From: Skeletonema tropicum
Lineage: Eukaryota > Bacillariophyta > Thalassiosirophyceae > Thalassiosirales > Thalassiosiraceae
DNA: 64,000 nucleotides
Direction of reading: 5' to 3'
NCBI GenBank assembly: GCA_037178625.1
Contig: CM074139.1
Coordinates: 2,356,001 to 2,420,000, forward strand
Each line of letters opens with the position of its first letter. The first letter of the stretch is position 1. A program made the translations under genes and the position numbers. Under the pieces are notes generated by a model, which worked only from the letters and a program-made list of their open reading frames with translations, was not told where the DNA came from and did not search any database. Positions 11,821-23,451 of this stretch are shown here, in pieces.

Positions 11821-11939
11821 AGGACCGGACGGCCACTGGACTGCCCATGAGAAGCCACGAGAGCAACAGGCCCGCCGCTTCGCAAAAAAGATCCTAAAAT
11901 CCATGACACCACCCTTAAAGTACCACTAACTCATATCAT

Positions 11940-13260
11940 CCATCACACTGACAACAATGGCGAAACAGAAGTCTCCGAGGGCAGCCGCCCTAGAAAGAAG
12001 AGAGCGTCGGCAAAACAATCGCGCCCGAAAGCCTCCCGTAGCGCTCCTGCAGCCGCTGCAAGGGCATCCAAAAATCTTGTCGAAAAGAGTTTAGTTTTGT
12101 TGCCGTCGGTAGCATGAAAATTTACCTCGGCCATCTCATTCGATTTGGTGTTGATCTCTTCGATAATCACAAAGAAAAATTGACCGATCAGCACCTGGAA
12201 AATAAGACCGATGCCGATAATAAAGATAAGGCAGAGAAGAATAAGAAGAGGACGGCGCTGAGAAATTTATCGTCCATGCTGCCAACGCTATCGTACCATT
12301 GCATGATGGGCAGCACCACAACAGTTTCATTAAGATTGATGGAGACAACTCTCTTGATTATGATACAGTTGTGGAGTACATGGCCTCCAAGTATAATATT
12401 GTTGAGGTTGAACGTTCATGTGCTGAAAAATACATGAAAGAAATGAAAATCGAAGATGAAATCACCTCCGACATGGTAGTCGAAGATGGTAGAGTTCGAC
12501 TTAAAGTCTTCCAATCAATTGACCAATATAATGGCATACGCAGTGCGGTTGCCTGGGTCTACAAAGTAGCGAGAGTGGAGATGCCTTTTGCGCAAGAGCT
12601 TGGGACCTACATCAAAGGAATTACTCGCCACGTCACCGCCGCCAAGCAACACCTTGGTCTCAAGCTTACGAAGGGCAAAGCTGTGTTGAAGCCTGAAGCA
12701 TTCGAGCTGATTGCGGAGCATTTATTTCGAAGTGGACAAAACGTGATATTTTTAGTCACCTTGTGTTTCTTTTAGACTGGAATCTGATGAATAGGAGTAA
12801 AAACTGCATGAATGCGCAAATGATACACATCGATTTTGAGAATGAATACTTGAAGATTAAATTCGGGAAGGAGAAGGGCAAGCAGCATGGTGACTTGCAC
12901 GGTCCATGGCATTGTTTTGCCAATCCAGAAAAGCTTCATCTCTGTCTAGTGCTAGCGTTTGCACGGTACATCTTCACGTTCCCGGAGGTTCTTCAACAGG
13001 GGAAGCCATTGTTTACCGGCACGAAGCATGCTTGATCTCTTCAGTTATCTCAAGGATGATTTGTTTTCCATGGGGATCGACTGACAAGAACTTGGAACTC
13101 ACTCTGCCCGAAAAGGCGTCGGAAGCATGGTAGCCAATGCAAGTACTATTGGCCCACCGATTGTCGCCTTGTGCCTACGAGCAGGTTGGAAGTTTGAGGT
13201 GTTAAGGTGAAGGAGACATATCTCTTTCGTCAGGATGCAGGTGATTTGAACGTGGGGAGG
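11940..13260 (+). pseudogene. Decayed Crypton-like tyrosine recombinase element
   Basis: Three frames together give one protein. A Lys/Arg/Ser-rich nuclear-type N-terminus lies at 11940-12115. The stretch at 12260-12725 includes ITRHVTAAKQHLGLKLTKGK. Then comes a DIFSHLVFLLDWNLMNRSKN block at about 12745-12800, then DLHGPWHCFANPEKLHLCLVL at about 12895-12960. Finally LGTHSARKG and LCLRAGWKFEV at 13090-13200 supply the H-x-x-R box typical of tyrosine recombinases. These motifs and their order match the YR proteins of Crypton-type elements known from diatoms. The frame breaks at least three times and a stop follows soon after RAGWKFEVL, before a catalytic Tyr could be confirmed, so the copy is inactive. 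Element ends are not defined, as Cryptons lack long terminal repeats. Confidence 0.7.
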
Positions 13261-13605
13261 AGAGCTGCGTGCCTCGACGTTGAGACGAAAGAGTTTATTC
13301 AAACTTCTGCAAATCAAATCGCACGGGAGAGCTCGCTTGGACCACCGTGTGCGGTAGGATGACAACTGCAAACGCATTCGTAACCCAAGGAACAAGTTAC
13401 AGATTGAAAAACGAAAACAACAGCAGACAGAGGAGAATAATCTTGTGTTGTAGGTCTACATTAAATGTATATTATTACTTTCAACCTCTTCGTTTGAGTA
13501 GTTGCATTGCATGTTGCATGTAGTGCGGTATTGAGGTGTGCTGTCGTCGGGGCACCAGCGGGCACAGGGGAGGCAGCTTGTACCCCGTAGACAGGGCTTT
13601 TTGTG

Positions 13606-13626
13606 CCCAGTGTAAAAATTACACTG
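13606..13626 (+). repeat. Solitary CCCAGTGTAAAA terminal sequence
   Basis: This 21-bp stretch matches the end sequence of the element at 11682-11820 and is itself nearly palindromic (AGTGTAAAA/TTACACT). No partner end is visible within a few hundred bases downstream. It sits just left of a dispersed-repeat copy. Confidence 0.5.
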
Positions 13627-13635
13627 AAATTTGAT

Positions 13636-14095
13636 CCACTTGTACGTATTGGATGTGGTGAGACAGTTCGAGTGCCCACGAGTAGCTGGCTGAAATTCTT
13701 TGTTAGAACCTGACTCGGAGAGATTATTATCCCGGATTTGTACACATCACATGATATGTGATACGTTCGGTAGATAGTGGCGGGCTGACATTCCTGTTTT
13801 CGAACCTGACTAGTATCGGAGTAATTACTATCGCGAAGTCTCACTTGGCAAGTTCAAGGAAAAACTAAACACTGCATGCAGATGTTGAAGGCAAAATTGA
13901 AGCCCTACTTCCTCCCGCCCAGCTGTTTTGTACTCTAGTTTTAGTTGCAGTGCCACAAGCATTCACAAGGACCCTATCGAACATTCTCGAACCAGCTGAT
14001 CACGGGTTCTCAGGTCTACGTAGGAATTCAAATCCTCGTAGAACGTACATACTACCTGTAAGTCCTACCTAATGCTGCACTTTTGCTCCTCTTTT
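13636..14095. repeat. Dispersed repeat, copy 2
   Basis: Collinear with 9290-9740: starts at the ggtgagacagttcgagtgcc block, includes the cggatttgtacacatcacat block, and ends with the gtagaacgtacatactacct stretch and following ctgcact run. Internal gaps distinguish it from copy 1. Confidence 0.7.
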
Positions 14096-14125
14096 ACATA
14101 AGCTGCCGCTCGAATCAAGCTTCCT

Positions 14126-14187
14126 CCTGAGAGCACTCACTGAAAGGGAAGTCAACCCTGAGAGCACTCACTGAAAGGGTAGTCAAC
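14126..14187. repeat. 31-bp tandem duplication
   Basis: Two adjacent 31-bp units (14126-14156 and 14157-14187) are identical except for one base. They lie just beyond the 3' end of the broken MATH-BTB gene and are non-coding. Confidence 0.9.
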
Positions 14188-14202
14188 TCGTTGGCATTTA
14201 TT

Positions 14203-15355
14203 TCATTTGCGCCTTTCTTGTTGTTCCTGCCGAATGCAACGAGGAGATCTTTCGAAGTCCGTGAAAGAGATGTTTGCAGCGGCCTCGAAGTGATTATCTG
14301 CCATGAAAGTCAGGACCGTCTCTTTGAGAAGTGTGCAGCTCTTTGAGTCCGCATAAAGGAGATTGTCAACACAGCGTTATCGATGGTGATCTCGGTCGAC
14401 TGTACATATACTGCTTCGGCTTCCAACTTGAGATTGACGATGGAATACTTGTCTGCAGCATCGATGATATCTTTCACATGCGCCTCCAGTTCTTCTTTTG
14501 GGATGCTCTCCCTCCATACACATAGGAAAGCAAGTGGCGAAAGACATCCGCTTTAACATCGTTGACTGAAGCAGATACTACTCCGCCACCAACCATGACG
14601 TACTTTAAGATTTCCGTTAATTTGTCATTTGACCCGCAGATGGCAGCAAGCATGGGTGCGCAATGCTCAAGAATCAAGCGGTGGGCGTACAAAGAAACAG
14701 ACGACTTCTCTTATCTTTCTCTTTCTCTCCCTCTTTGTCGTCAACGCTGCTGACTTCAAAGCATACATCGGCTGTTGTGTCATCATTGAACAACCCTGTC
14801 ATCATCTTGAGGAGAGGATTCTTGGGAACAAACACTGTCGTCGGTTCCACTTCTATAGAAACCACGACTGTCAGCGTGCCATTACTATCCAGAATATCGT
14901 TGGATTCATCCAAAATGGCCAAGCGAGAGATGAAATTGTCCCAGCCCCAGCTTCAGGTGTCGCCACTGAAATTTCGCCTTTTCAACGAAGAGAGTTTCTT
15001 TACTGTTCCTCCAAACTGATGAATTACCTTTATTTCATATCTGGTCGAGATGCCCCCCTCTGAACGATAGTAAAGGCAAACTGACACTTGTCCTTCGGGG
15101 CTTCATCATAACCGCCAGGGTCAGGGTAGACACGAAGCTCCCACACACTGATGTCCAGGTGAATTCTGGTGATTCAACGTAATGATCCTTTGCAGTGCTG
15201 AGGTTAGCGAATTCACGGATGAGCAATTGGAACGTCTTCCACTCCTCGCCGCTCTCAGTCTTAGACGAGGATGGATGAGGGCATTCTAATCCTACGGACA
15301 CTTTCTGCGTTTTCGATTCTGCGTGCCATGATTTTATACAATTACTCAGACCCAC
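14203..15355 (-). pseudogene. MATH-BTB (speckle-type POZ-like) gene, frame-disrupted
   Basis: Reading downward from 15355, a MATH-like part includes DHYVESPEFTW, then RVYPDPGGYDEAPKDK and FGGTVKKLSSL. A stop codon interrupts GDT*SWGWDNFISR. The frame then runs through a BTB/POZ domain: NPLLKMMTGLFNDDTTADVCF, YAHRLILEHCAPMLAAI and HLLSYVYGG. After that comes KDIIDAADKYSIVNLKLEAEA, the usual BTB exit helix, and a C-terminus ending near 14203. MATH-BTB proteins are substrate adaptors of Cullin-3 ubiquitin ligases. At least four one-base frame changes plus the in-frame stop fall within 1.15 kb. Order and motifs are complete, so either this is a recent pseudogene or the sequence has errors; the true stop makes the first more likely than at other loci here. 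Confidence 0.7.
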
Positions 15356-15735
15356 CGAAGATATTTTCAGACGAGAATGGACAGGAATAGAGCTAACAAA
15401 AAGCGGGAAGGGCAGCGGTGATGTAGTATGGTAGTGCCTGAATATTCATTGAGTTGATCGAAGTATTTATTTATTGATCGAAGATTGCGAGTTCCTTTGA
15501 TTCCTGCATGCAGATTTTACAGCACATAGGCGCAGGTACGGCACACACCACCAATGAGAGATAAGCACATACGGACTTCTGAAACTGCTCACACTTTACC
15601 AATCGATCCTGCCGCCTACTTATGAGATATGAGAGGCCTATGAGGCAGAGCAAAATAAGCAGCAAATTTTGCTACGCCTGAGCCTATTTCACAACAGCAT
15701 AGACCCGTATTCATTGCTGCGTATATGAAATCATA
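15356..15735. other. Intergenic region between divergent genes
   Basis: 380 bp separate the broken minus-strand MATH-BTB gene from the plus-strand AAA ATPase. It must hold the ATPase promoter. No coding sequence and no clear motif seen. Confidence 0.4.
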
Positions 15736-18700
15736 ATGGCAGACGAGTTTCATATCGAAGGCTGCCACGGCACAATCGCCGAGCAAAAAGACGAGGCATT
15801 CTATGACGATCGATCGGACGCGAGTGACGATGAAGAGAAGGGCAAAATTAAGTTCCCTACGAGGCTCTATGGGAGGGAGAAGGAGTTCAATAGTTTGGAG
15901 AGTTTGTATGCTGGACTACTGGCCGGTGAAGGCGAGGATGTATCGCGCTCTCAGGTGGTTTTTCTTTCGGGTTACAGGTAAGATGATTCTATTGATATTG
16001 CGATGAATCTGCGTATCTTATAATGTATCAGTGTATTATCTTACGGACGTTTTTATGTGTCCGCCTCTCTGTGATGATTGCTCATCAATGCTTATCAAAT
16101 AATATCTCAAATCATCAATTTCAGTGGCGTGGGTAAATCATCTCTAATCAAAGAGTTCGTCAAGCAACTACGTAGATCCAAACGTAACACGCCAATATTT
16201 TACGGGGCAGGCAAGTACAGTGAACAAAACAGCGCATCATCCCCATTCTTTGCAATCATCGAGGTGCTGGAAACGCTTGCTAATGAACTATGTGAAACAA
16301 AGGATAATAGCGACAACGCAGCGAATGAACAGCGAGGAAAAGTGTGGGAGAGCATCCGGCAATCGGAATTAATTGGACCTGGGAAGGAGGGCGATTTGAT
16401 ACTGCGTACGACATTCCCAGCGCTCACTCCGCTTCTTGATAGCTGTGTCGATACTAAAGAGAAGACAGCAAAAGATGGCTTGACTGTGCACTCGACGATG
16501 TCAGCGATCAAGGAATGCACGCTGCAGCTGTTGTGTTCCATTTGCGGAGCATTGGACAATCCATTGATGATCTTCCTGGACGATCTGCAGTGGGCGGACG
16601 AGGCATCAATGAACATGCTGAATATTTTGCTGACGACTTCTGAACTGAAGAATCTCATGTTCATTTGTGCGTATCGATCGAATGAGGTGGATGAAAAACA
16701 TTCATTTAGCAAGTTGATGGATGATGTTGTTGCTAAGAGAGACGAAAGCGTAGAAAAGATGGAGCTTTTCAGTCTCTCCCCAACGTCAATTACATCATTC
16801 ATTGCAGACTCGGTGAAGAAGGAAGAAGAAGATACAGAAGTTCAGGAGCTGTCGAGTGTCGTCTACCAAACAACGATGGGGAATATCTTCTTCACGAAAC
16901 AGGCACTTGAGGAGCTCGTGCGTAAGAATATCTTGTTTTACGATATGATGTGCTTTGAATGGCGATGGGTGGTCACGAAAGTTGAGCTGGCCAACAACAT
17001 GTCAGCCGATGTAGTGGAATCGGTACTTGGCAAAATCAGGGACTTACCGGAAGAGATGCAAGAGCTGCTCTCTGTCATGGCGTACATTCCCAACGCACTG
17101 GATGTGCCCACTTTGAAGGCGCTGATGTGTCGTGATGGTGCTTCATATGAAGAGAGTCATGTGAAGGATCTACTAGAGCAATCATCCAATGAGGGGATGC
17201 TGCTGCGAGTGAGTCCGAACTGGATATTCGCTCACGATCGGATTCGCCAAGCATCCCTCAAATTTGCATCCGAAAAGTCTAGTTCGGTAGAGACGTTGCT
17301 GCACATTTCGTCGGTACTGTTAGCAGACGGTGCGGATAGAGAATGGTGTCAGTATGTTGCCGTCGATATTCTCAACTCACTGCCAGTTGAGAAGACCGAC
17401 TGCAAAGACTTGGTGAAGCTGAACTTGAAGGTCTCGCATCTTGCGAGGAATAATGGAGCACTGGGAAAGGAGAATGCATTGCTGCACAAAGGGTTGGAGA
17501 GGCTGAAATCATCGGGTATGACATGGAAGAATGGAAACTACGAGCTCACGCGACAGCTCTATGATGTTTTGTTGATATCAGAGTATTCTTCTGGTGAGTG
17601 ACCTACAATCTATCACTTCATTGATATCTTTTGTTGTTTCTACCTCAAAGTCAAAGGTGATCAATCTCACAAACAATCTTTTGTACTGACAGGTGCATAC
17701 GATGCAGCTAGGTCCTACATTGATGAAGTTATACATTACGCAAAGACACCTGATGAAAAGCTGAATGCATATACTCATCGCATCATGTGTCTAATGAGCG
17801 AGACAAGTGAGTACGGCAAAGGGGCAGAGATAGGCTTAAAAATACTCAACAAGTATGGCATTGATATTCCTCTTTCTCCGAGCAAGGCAGTGATGGCAAA
17901 AGAGGAGATGAAATACAAACTGGCTTTACGCAACCGTTCTATATCTTGTTAGAATGCCACACCATTCCCAAAATGCATTGCAAAGGCATCTCAATATTCG
18001 CGGAGTGGGGAGGGACCCATGAAGCGCTGAAATCGAAATCTATCTGTCGAACCGCATGATCTGGGTAAAATTGCGCGAAATCCTTAAGTGTAGAAATCCT
18101 TAATTATTGCGGGAAGGAATTTTGTTAGGGTTAGTCTTTGTTACATTTTGTTACCCCTGAAGTAAGTTCGAATCGTCACACAAATGTTACAGCGATTCTT
18201 TTTGCATCCTTTCGTTTGGCTTGATCGAATAAGTAGTAATGCTGCCCGCATAAGCTATGGTACGGCTAGGCAATGCTAGAAAAAAGGATTTTATTACATA
18301 TCTCAATATTTAGTGAGTAGTGAGAAGAATCTGCCGCTGACCCCATCGCCTGCCTCTCGCAGGCATGGGGTCAGCGTTCGAAAATCAAGATACCTGTGAC
18401 TTCCTGAGGTTGCCGCTCATCGTTCGGCCTCAGCTACGTGCATGCGCCTCTAGAGTACTGCTTTATCTCTCCTCTTTTACTCGCACACGGTGCACCCTAG
18501 TTTGACATCATTCCCAATCAGAGAAGATCCTTTGCTTGCATTGTGTCAGCAGTTGAATTTTTGTGCCATGTGTAAGTCTTATCATTCTCTTTTTGAGTTG
18601 TAGACACGTTCGACTCTGATTTCATTTTGAACTTCTGTTACCGCTGCAGATTCTGGAAAGCTTGACGTTGTGAAGCTATTAGTTTGGAAAATAGTCCAAT

Positions 18701-19929
18701 ATGTTCTGAAGAGGGGGAGCATCAGCTCAGACTTGGCTCCAATCCTGGGTGTATGCGCTTTAATGTATGTGAAACTTAATCACGTGAAGAAGTCCAATGA
18801 GTTTGCTACAACTGCTCAGGCACTTAGCCTCCGAATACATGACGACAAAAGCAATTATGTAAATACTATGATTTGCGTGTGGTATGCCATGTGTTTATTG
18901 CAGCCCTTCAGCAGTTTGACGGGTCCATTACTGCAAATATACAAAGACTGTAAGGTGAGTTGTGATTGATTCTATGCGTACCTGGGTTTTACTCGTCGAC
19001 TCCACGCTCCCTCATCCTCATGTCACGTACCTCTTTTAATCAAGCTCGTTGGAGAGGTGGAGATGGCTCTCAACGGACTCAACGCCTATGCTCAATGCTT
19101 CTTCGGTGCAGGCTACGAGCTCGGACCTATCTTTGAGTCCAAGCTGTCAGTGGTAGAGGATTACTGCAGGAATCTTGGACGTAAGTCGAGCCTTATACTC
19201 TTCTCTATGTATAGGCAGTTTGCACTGAATCTGCGCAAGCCTAGCAACAACCCGTGCAAGTTGGTAGGTGAGGCGTTCAACGAAGAACAAGTATTGAGTG
19301 AGCTTGAGGGCAGTGCTCACTTTCAGACTCTTCGTGACTCGAGCAGCCTACGAATGCAGCTGTCATTTGTGTTTTGGAATGAAGCTGAGATGATCGACTT
19401 GTTGAAGATTCTTGAGACTTATCCATTGCAAGATCAGTTCGTAGCACGATTGCACAACCGCTTAGCCTTTACAGGTCTGGCAGCCTTTGCCATGAGTCAT
19501 AGGAAGGACTGTGCGTCATACAAAGCGTTGGGTGAGAAGTGCTTGGGCCATTTCAAGTTTTTATCCAAGAATGGCTCTGTGAATGCTCGGCCTGTGTATT
19601 TGTTCTTGAAATGTATGAAAAGTCCCAGTCAAGATGCCTTTCGTAAAGCGATCGAAGCATGTGCAGAAGGGAACTTCTTGAATCTGGAGGCAATGATAAA
19701 TGAGCGATACGCTGCATTTTTGAGAGAGGAGAAGGATGAGGCGGCTTCCAACAAGTGCCTAACAGATGCTTACTTTTTGTATCAGGAGTGGGGCGCACAT
19801 GCAAAGGCGTTGCAGTTGAGTAAAGACCATGAGTTTTTGAAGAAAGCGAAGAGGAAGAAAGCGCGCTCTGCTAGTGTTACTGTGAGCAATACAACTTATG
19901 ATACAATTTCTCCGATGCTCAAAAAGTAA
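15736..19929 (+). CDS. AAA (Orc1-like) ATPase with TPR region, multi-exon
   Basis: Exons supported: 15736-15977, 16125-17593, 17693 to about 17940, one ending 18571, 18650-18954, and 19045-19929. The first junction creates the Walker A motif GYSGVGKSSLI, a strong check on that splice. LYGREKEFNSL precedes it, and IFLDDLQWADEAS (Walker B of the AAA_16 class) follows near residue 230. The rest is helical TPR-like sequence ending with YFLYQEWGAHAKALQL and a basic tail. Bacterial relatives sit in large signalling proteins with kinase, GAF or cyclase parts; here only the ATPase and TPR parts are present, so a STAND-like signalling or scaffold role is an inference. Exon 3 runs into a stop at about 17950. 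Coding resumes near 18500 with LTSFPIREDPLLALCQQLNF, which fits the family consensus, so an intron or insertion separates the halves and its borders are uncertain. Confidence 0.7.
17941..18500 (+). other. Insertion or long intron inside the AAA ATPase gene
   Basis: About 550 bp lie between the exon ending ALRNRSI and the one starting LTSFPIREDP; the two would be adjacent in a normal family member. The first 100 bp, in one frame, read ECHTIPKMHCKGISIFAEWG then THEALKSKS and a stop. The ISIFAEWGGTHEALK part resembles the C-terminal WGA...K block of the same family, as if a piece of a paralogue's last exon had been inserted. The remainder is non-coding and includes the hairpin at 18335-18376. 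Confidence 0.45.
18335..18376. other. 18-bp-stem hairpin
   Basis: CGCTGACCCCAT (18335-18346) and GCCTGC (18348-18353) pair with GCAGGC (18359-18364) and ATGGGGTCAGCG (18365-18376). One C is bulged and the loop is CTCTC. This is the strongest local stem noticed in the window. It lies in the insertion that splits the ATPase gene. Confidence 0.8.
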
Positions 19930-20330
19930 TCTTTCAACAACAGACCAATGCCAATGCTTCTTTAGTCTGTGCAGCCGTTCAATAGCAATAGCATCAGGTG
20001 CTGATTGCTCATAAGACATAGTAATAGCTGAATCTATCTTATTCTCAATTCGAATTGACGACAGCAATGACTCTGCACTGAGAGTGTCAGCAATGATGGT
20101 TATGTAGAGAGGATAACATCATGATAAGTAGAATGATGGCGGCGGTCGCATAGGTATATATTGTATTAGTATATACTGTAGCGGTACTACTACTTGCTTT
20201 CTTGGGTCTAGGAAAAGATGGCCATCTCAAAAAGTCCGCGAGCATCAAAAGTCCGCGAAGCAAGAGCCCCGAAAAATTTGATTTCTTCATGAGCAAAGCT
20301 AGCTGACTACGCTACGTAGCCCTATGCTTA
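18765..20330. repeat. Duplicated 3' half of the ATPase gene, original unit
   Basis: From about 18765 to 20330 the sequence, including the last exons and 400 bp of 3' flank, is repeated at 22284-23880 in the same orientation. The shared 3' flank includes the block with aaaagtccgcgaagcaagag at about 20250 and 23785. Confidence 0.85.
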
Positions 20331-22246
20331 CCAGTCTAAAACTAGTCTGTACCTTAAATTTCAGGACATCTTTGCACTCTTCGATCTCGATCATTTTCCA
20401 GCCGATTAAGCCGCCCATTGAAGCTGACTGCAGCTGAGATAATGCTCATTCATGCACGTCGAATTATCACTGTGATCGTTCGAGTATTGACTGAGATCGA
20501 AGCACTCAAAGAATGTTATATTGATTGATTTGGACGCTTTTAGACCCCGAATCAGTCTGTTCCTTTATCGCTAATAGTCATCTTTGTCGCATAAAAAAAC
20601 GTAACAAAGCCAATAGTTGGCGATAATCGAGATCTAACTCAATCCAAAAATTCAGGACATCTTTTCATTTCCATTTCACAGGCCGCAACATGGCCACTCG
20701 TCGACTATTTGACCTCCCTCACAGTAATACGCAGGCGTCCGCACCAATAAATTACTACGCCCCGTCCTCTCCACTCCCTTGCCATGCTCTGAGTTGAATT
20801 TTGGGCCTGGTATAGTCACCAATGACTCTCAGTACACTCTGAAATGACCGTGTGTAAAAAGGATACTTCGTCTCCATGACAATATAATCCCTTTGGGGCG
20901 CTGGTGTTTGTCTCAAGGTTCCCCTCCCGTCTTACAAAGCGTTATTATGGTCATAGTGAAGAATGGGTGCGGTTGGGATGTTTCGTCAACCGTTATTTGG
21001 AAGATAATTTGATGTGACGTAAATAATGGCTTCACCCGGGAGGGGCGGACCAAAACTAATATTGCAGCAGCAGCAGTCATCATTGAAGAATCAGGTAACG
21101 CCACTGCATCAATCAATAAAAGATTCGTCAACATCATCGAGAGTTTCATCCACAGTGTGACAACTCTCTCGGGAGACAAAATATTTGGAGATTTCTTGGG
21201 GGGGAGAGTTATCGGATTGGAGAAATCTTCCTTGTGTCTGCAGTCTACAGACTCTATTGCTTCTCATTAGTGAAAAGATCCATCCTGGATGATGACTACT
21301 GTTTTGAGACAACCCAACAACGACGATGCCGTGCTAGTTTATTTATCAAGCTGGTGTAATTAATTACATATAAGATTACACGAAAGGAGGGGGAGAAAGT
21401 AGGGAGGGGCTGGAGTCGACTATGAGGAGGGAGTTAGTTGGCTGATCAAGAAGTGAAGTTCACAGATTGCGGTAGTCAGTGTCTACACAACTACAAGTAG
21501 TAATGTGTCGAGCTAGAAGTACTGCCAACTAATAAGACAATTCAAACTCCTGCTATTCAAATTGGCATCACTGGATTCGTCCTCTTCTCTCTCTGCTCGG
21601 ATGTTCCAAGTCCCCATGATTTTGCGTCACTAACTCTACACGTCTGCCTCGTCGTATATTCTTCTTCTCCCCATAAACATTGGCACGAGCTTGTTCAGCG
21701 GATGCATCACTTTCTAGGTGTACGATTCGATGATTGATTTGCCGTTCCTTCAGATCGGCCGGCAATTTTTGGGACGGAGGTGGAGGCGCAACGATGCATA
21801 TTGATTCTTCTTTGGCCGCCTAGAGATATCTGCCGCCGGCTGTCATTACTGTCGCTATCATCTTCATGGCGACGCTTGTGTCCACCAGCACCTATCGGCC
21901 GTTCTCCCTCGGCGTGCGGAAGAGAGATGCGATGGCGTGGAACTTCCGACTGTCGGCATCGTCAATAATTCGCCGCAAAGGAATAGCCGCTGAGTTGTCT
22001 AGATGCCATCACTAATTATTTTGATTCTGACATTAATGGATGCGATTAGCATTGATATCATCATCAATGCAATGCAGCGATATTTCGTACGACTGGCGTA
22101 TCTCGACGTATGTACGAGCAAAAAGATTCCCTGAAACTGAAATCACACCTCAAAACACAGCAATTCAGCATTGTCGACAATACAGCGTTCGATCTGCCCC
22201 TATACCGCCGCGGCGGCCAATACCGAGCATAGCAACCTCCTCTACA
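20331..22246. other. Intergenic spacer between the two ATPase copies
   Basis: No gene is supported in this 1.9 kb. Several short open frames exist on both strands. One at 21568-21765 (-) is hydrophilic and charged, and its frame stays open upstream to about 21810 at higher GC, so a decayed coding remnant is possible but unidentified. A 14-bp palindrome, TGTAATTAATTACA, lies at 21355-21368. Confidence 0.4.
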
Positions 22247-23451
22247 ATGTCCTCGCCGACTCCCCCTGGCTTGACCGTGTATGTCAGAGCAAATGACGTG
22301 AAGAGGTGCAATGAGTTCGCAACGACTGCTCATGCCCTTTGTCCACGAATACGTGACGACAAACAGAATTATCTACAGTCTTTAAATTGCGTGTGTTATG
22401 CCATGTGTCTGTTGCAGCCCTTCAGAAGTTTGACGGGTCCATTTCTGCAAATCTATAAAGACTGTAAGGTAAGTTGTGATAGACTCTACCTTGTTTTACT
22501 CGTTCACTCCATCCACGCGCTCATATCACATTCCTCCTATACATTCCTCCTTTAATCAAGCTCATTGGAGATGTCGAGACGTCTCTCAACGGACTCAATG
22601 CCTACACACAATGCTTCTACGGTGCAGGATGTGAGCTCGGGCCTATCTTTGAGTCCCAGCTTTTCGTTATAGAGGAGTATTGCAGGAATCTTGGACGTAA
22701 GTCGAGCCTTATACTCTTCTCCATGTATAGGCAGTTTGCGCTGAATCTGCGCAAGCCTATCAACAACCCGTGCAAGTTGGTAGGAGAGGCGTTCAACGAA
22801 GAACAGGTATTGAGTGAGCTGGAGGGCAGTGCTCATTTTCAGACTCTTCGTGACTCGAGCAGCCTACGAATGCAGCTGGCATTTGTGTTTTGGAATGAAG
22901 CTGAGATGATTGACTTGTTGAAAATTCTTGAGACTTATCCATTGCAAGATCAGTTCGTAGCACGATTGCACAACCGCTTAGCCTTTACCGGTTTGGCAGC
23001 CTTTGCCATGTGTCACAAGAAGGACTGTGCGTCGTACAAAGCATTGGGTGAGAAGTGCTTGGGTCATTTCAAGTTTTTATCTAAGAGTGGCTCTGTGAAT
23101 GCTCGGCCTGTGTATTTGTTCTTGAAGTGCATGAAAAGTCCCAGTCGAGATGCCTTTTGTAAAGCGATTGAAGCATGTGCAGAAGGGAACTTCGTGAACC
23201 TGGAGGCAATTATAAATGAGCGATACGCTGCATTTTTGAGAAAGGAGAAGGATGAGACGGCTTCCAACAGGTGCCTAACAGATGCTTACTTTTTGTATCA
23301 GGAATGGGGCGCAGATGCAAAGGCGTTGCAGTTGAGTAAAGATCACGAGCACGAGTTTTTGAAGAAAGCTAAGAGGAAGAAAGCGCGCTCTGCTAGTGTT
23401 ACTGTGAGCAATACATCTTATGATACAATTTCTTCCTTCCTCAAAAAGTAA
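22247..23451 (+). CDS. 5'-truncated duplicate of the AAA/TPR ATPase (C-terminal TPR part only)
   Basis: Two exons: 22247-22468 and 22561-23451. The intron sits at exactly the same place as in the parent gene. From NDVKRCNEFATTAHAL onward the product aligns with residues encoded from about 18765, through CRNLGRKSSLILFSMYRQF to a basic tail ending SSFLKK. The whole ATPase domain and the first TPR segment are missing. Upstream of the breakpoint (about 22276) an unrelated open frame continues to ATGs at 22247 and 22040, so the copy could make a chimeric protein with a new N-terminus. Splice sites and the reading frame are intact, with only substitutions and one extra two-residue repeat (HEHEF), so the piece may be under selection. 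If expressed it would lack ATP binding and might act as a competing TPR partner; that is speculation. Confidence 0.6.

Noticed and set aside
18120..18150. gttagggttagt, reminiscent of a TTAGGG telomere repeat
   Set aside because: Fewer than two units in internal DNA; chance match.
21568..21765. Charged minus-strand ORF with slightly higher GC
   Set aside because: Neighbouring frames are interrupted and no family is recognised; noted only as a possible remnant.
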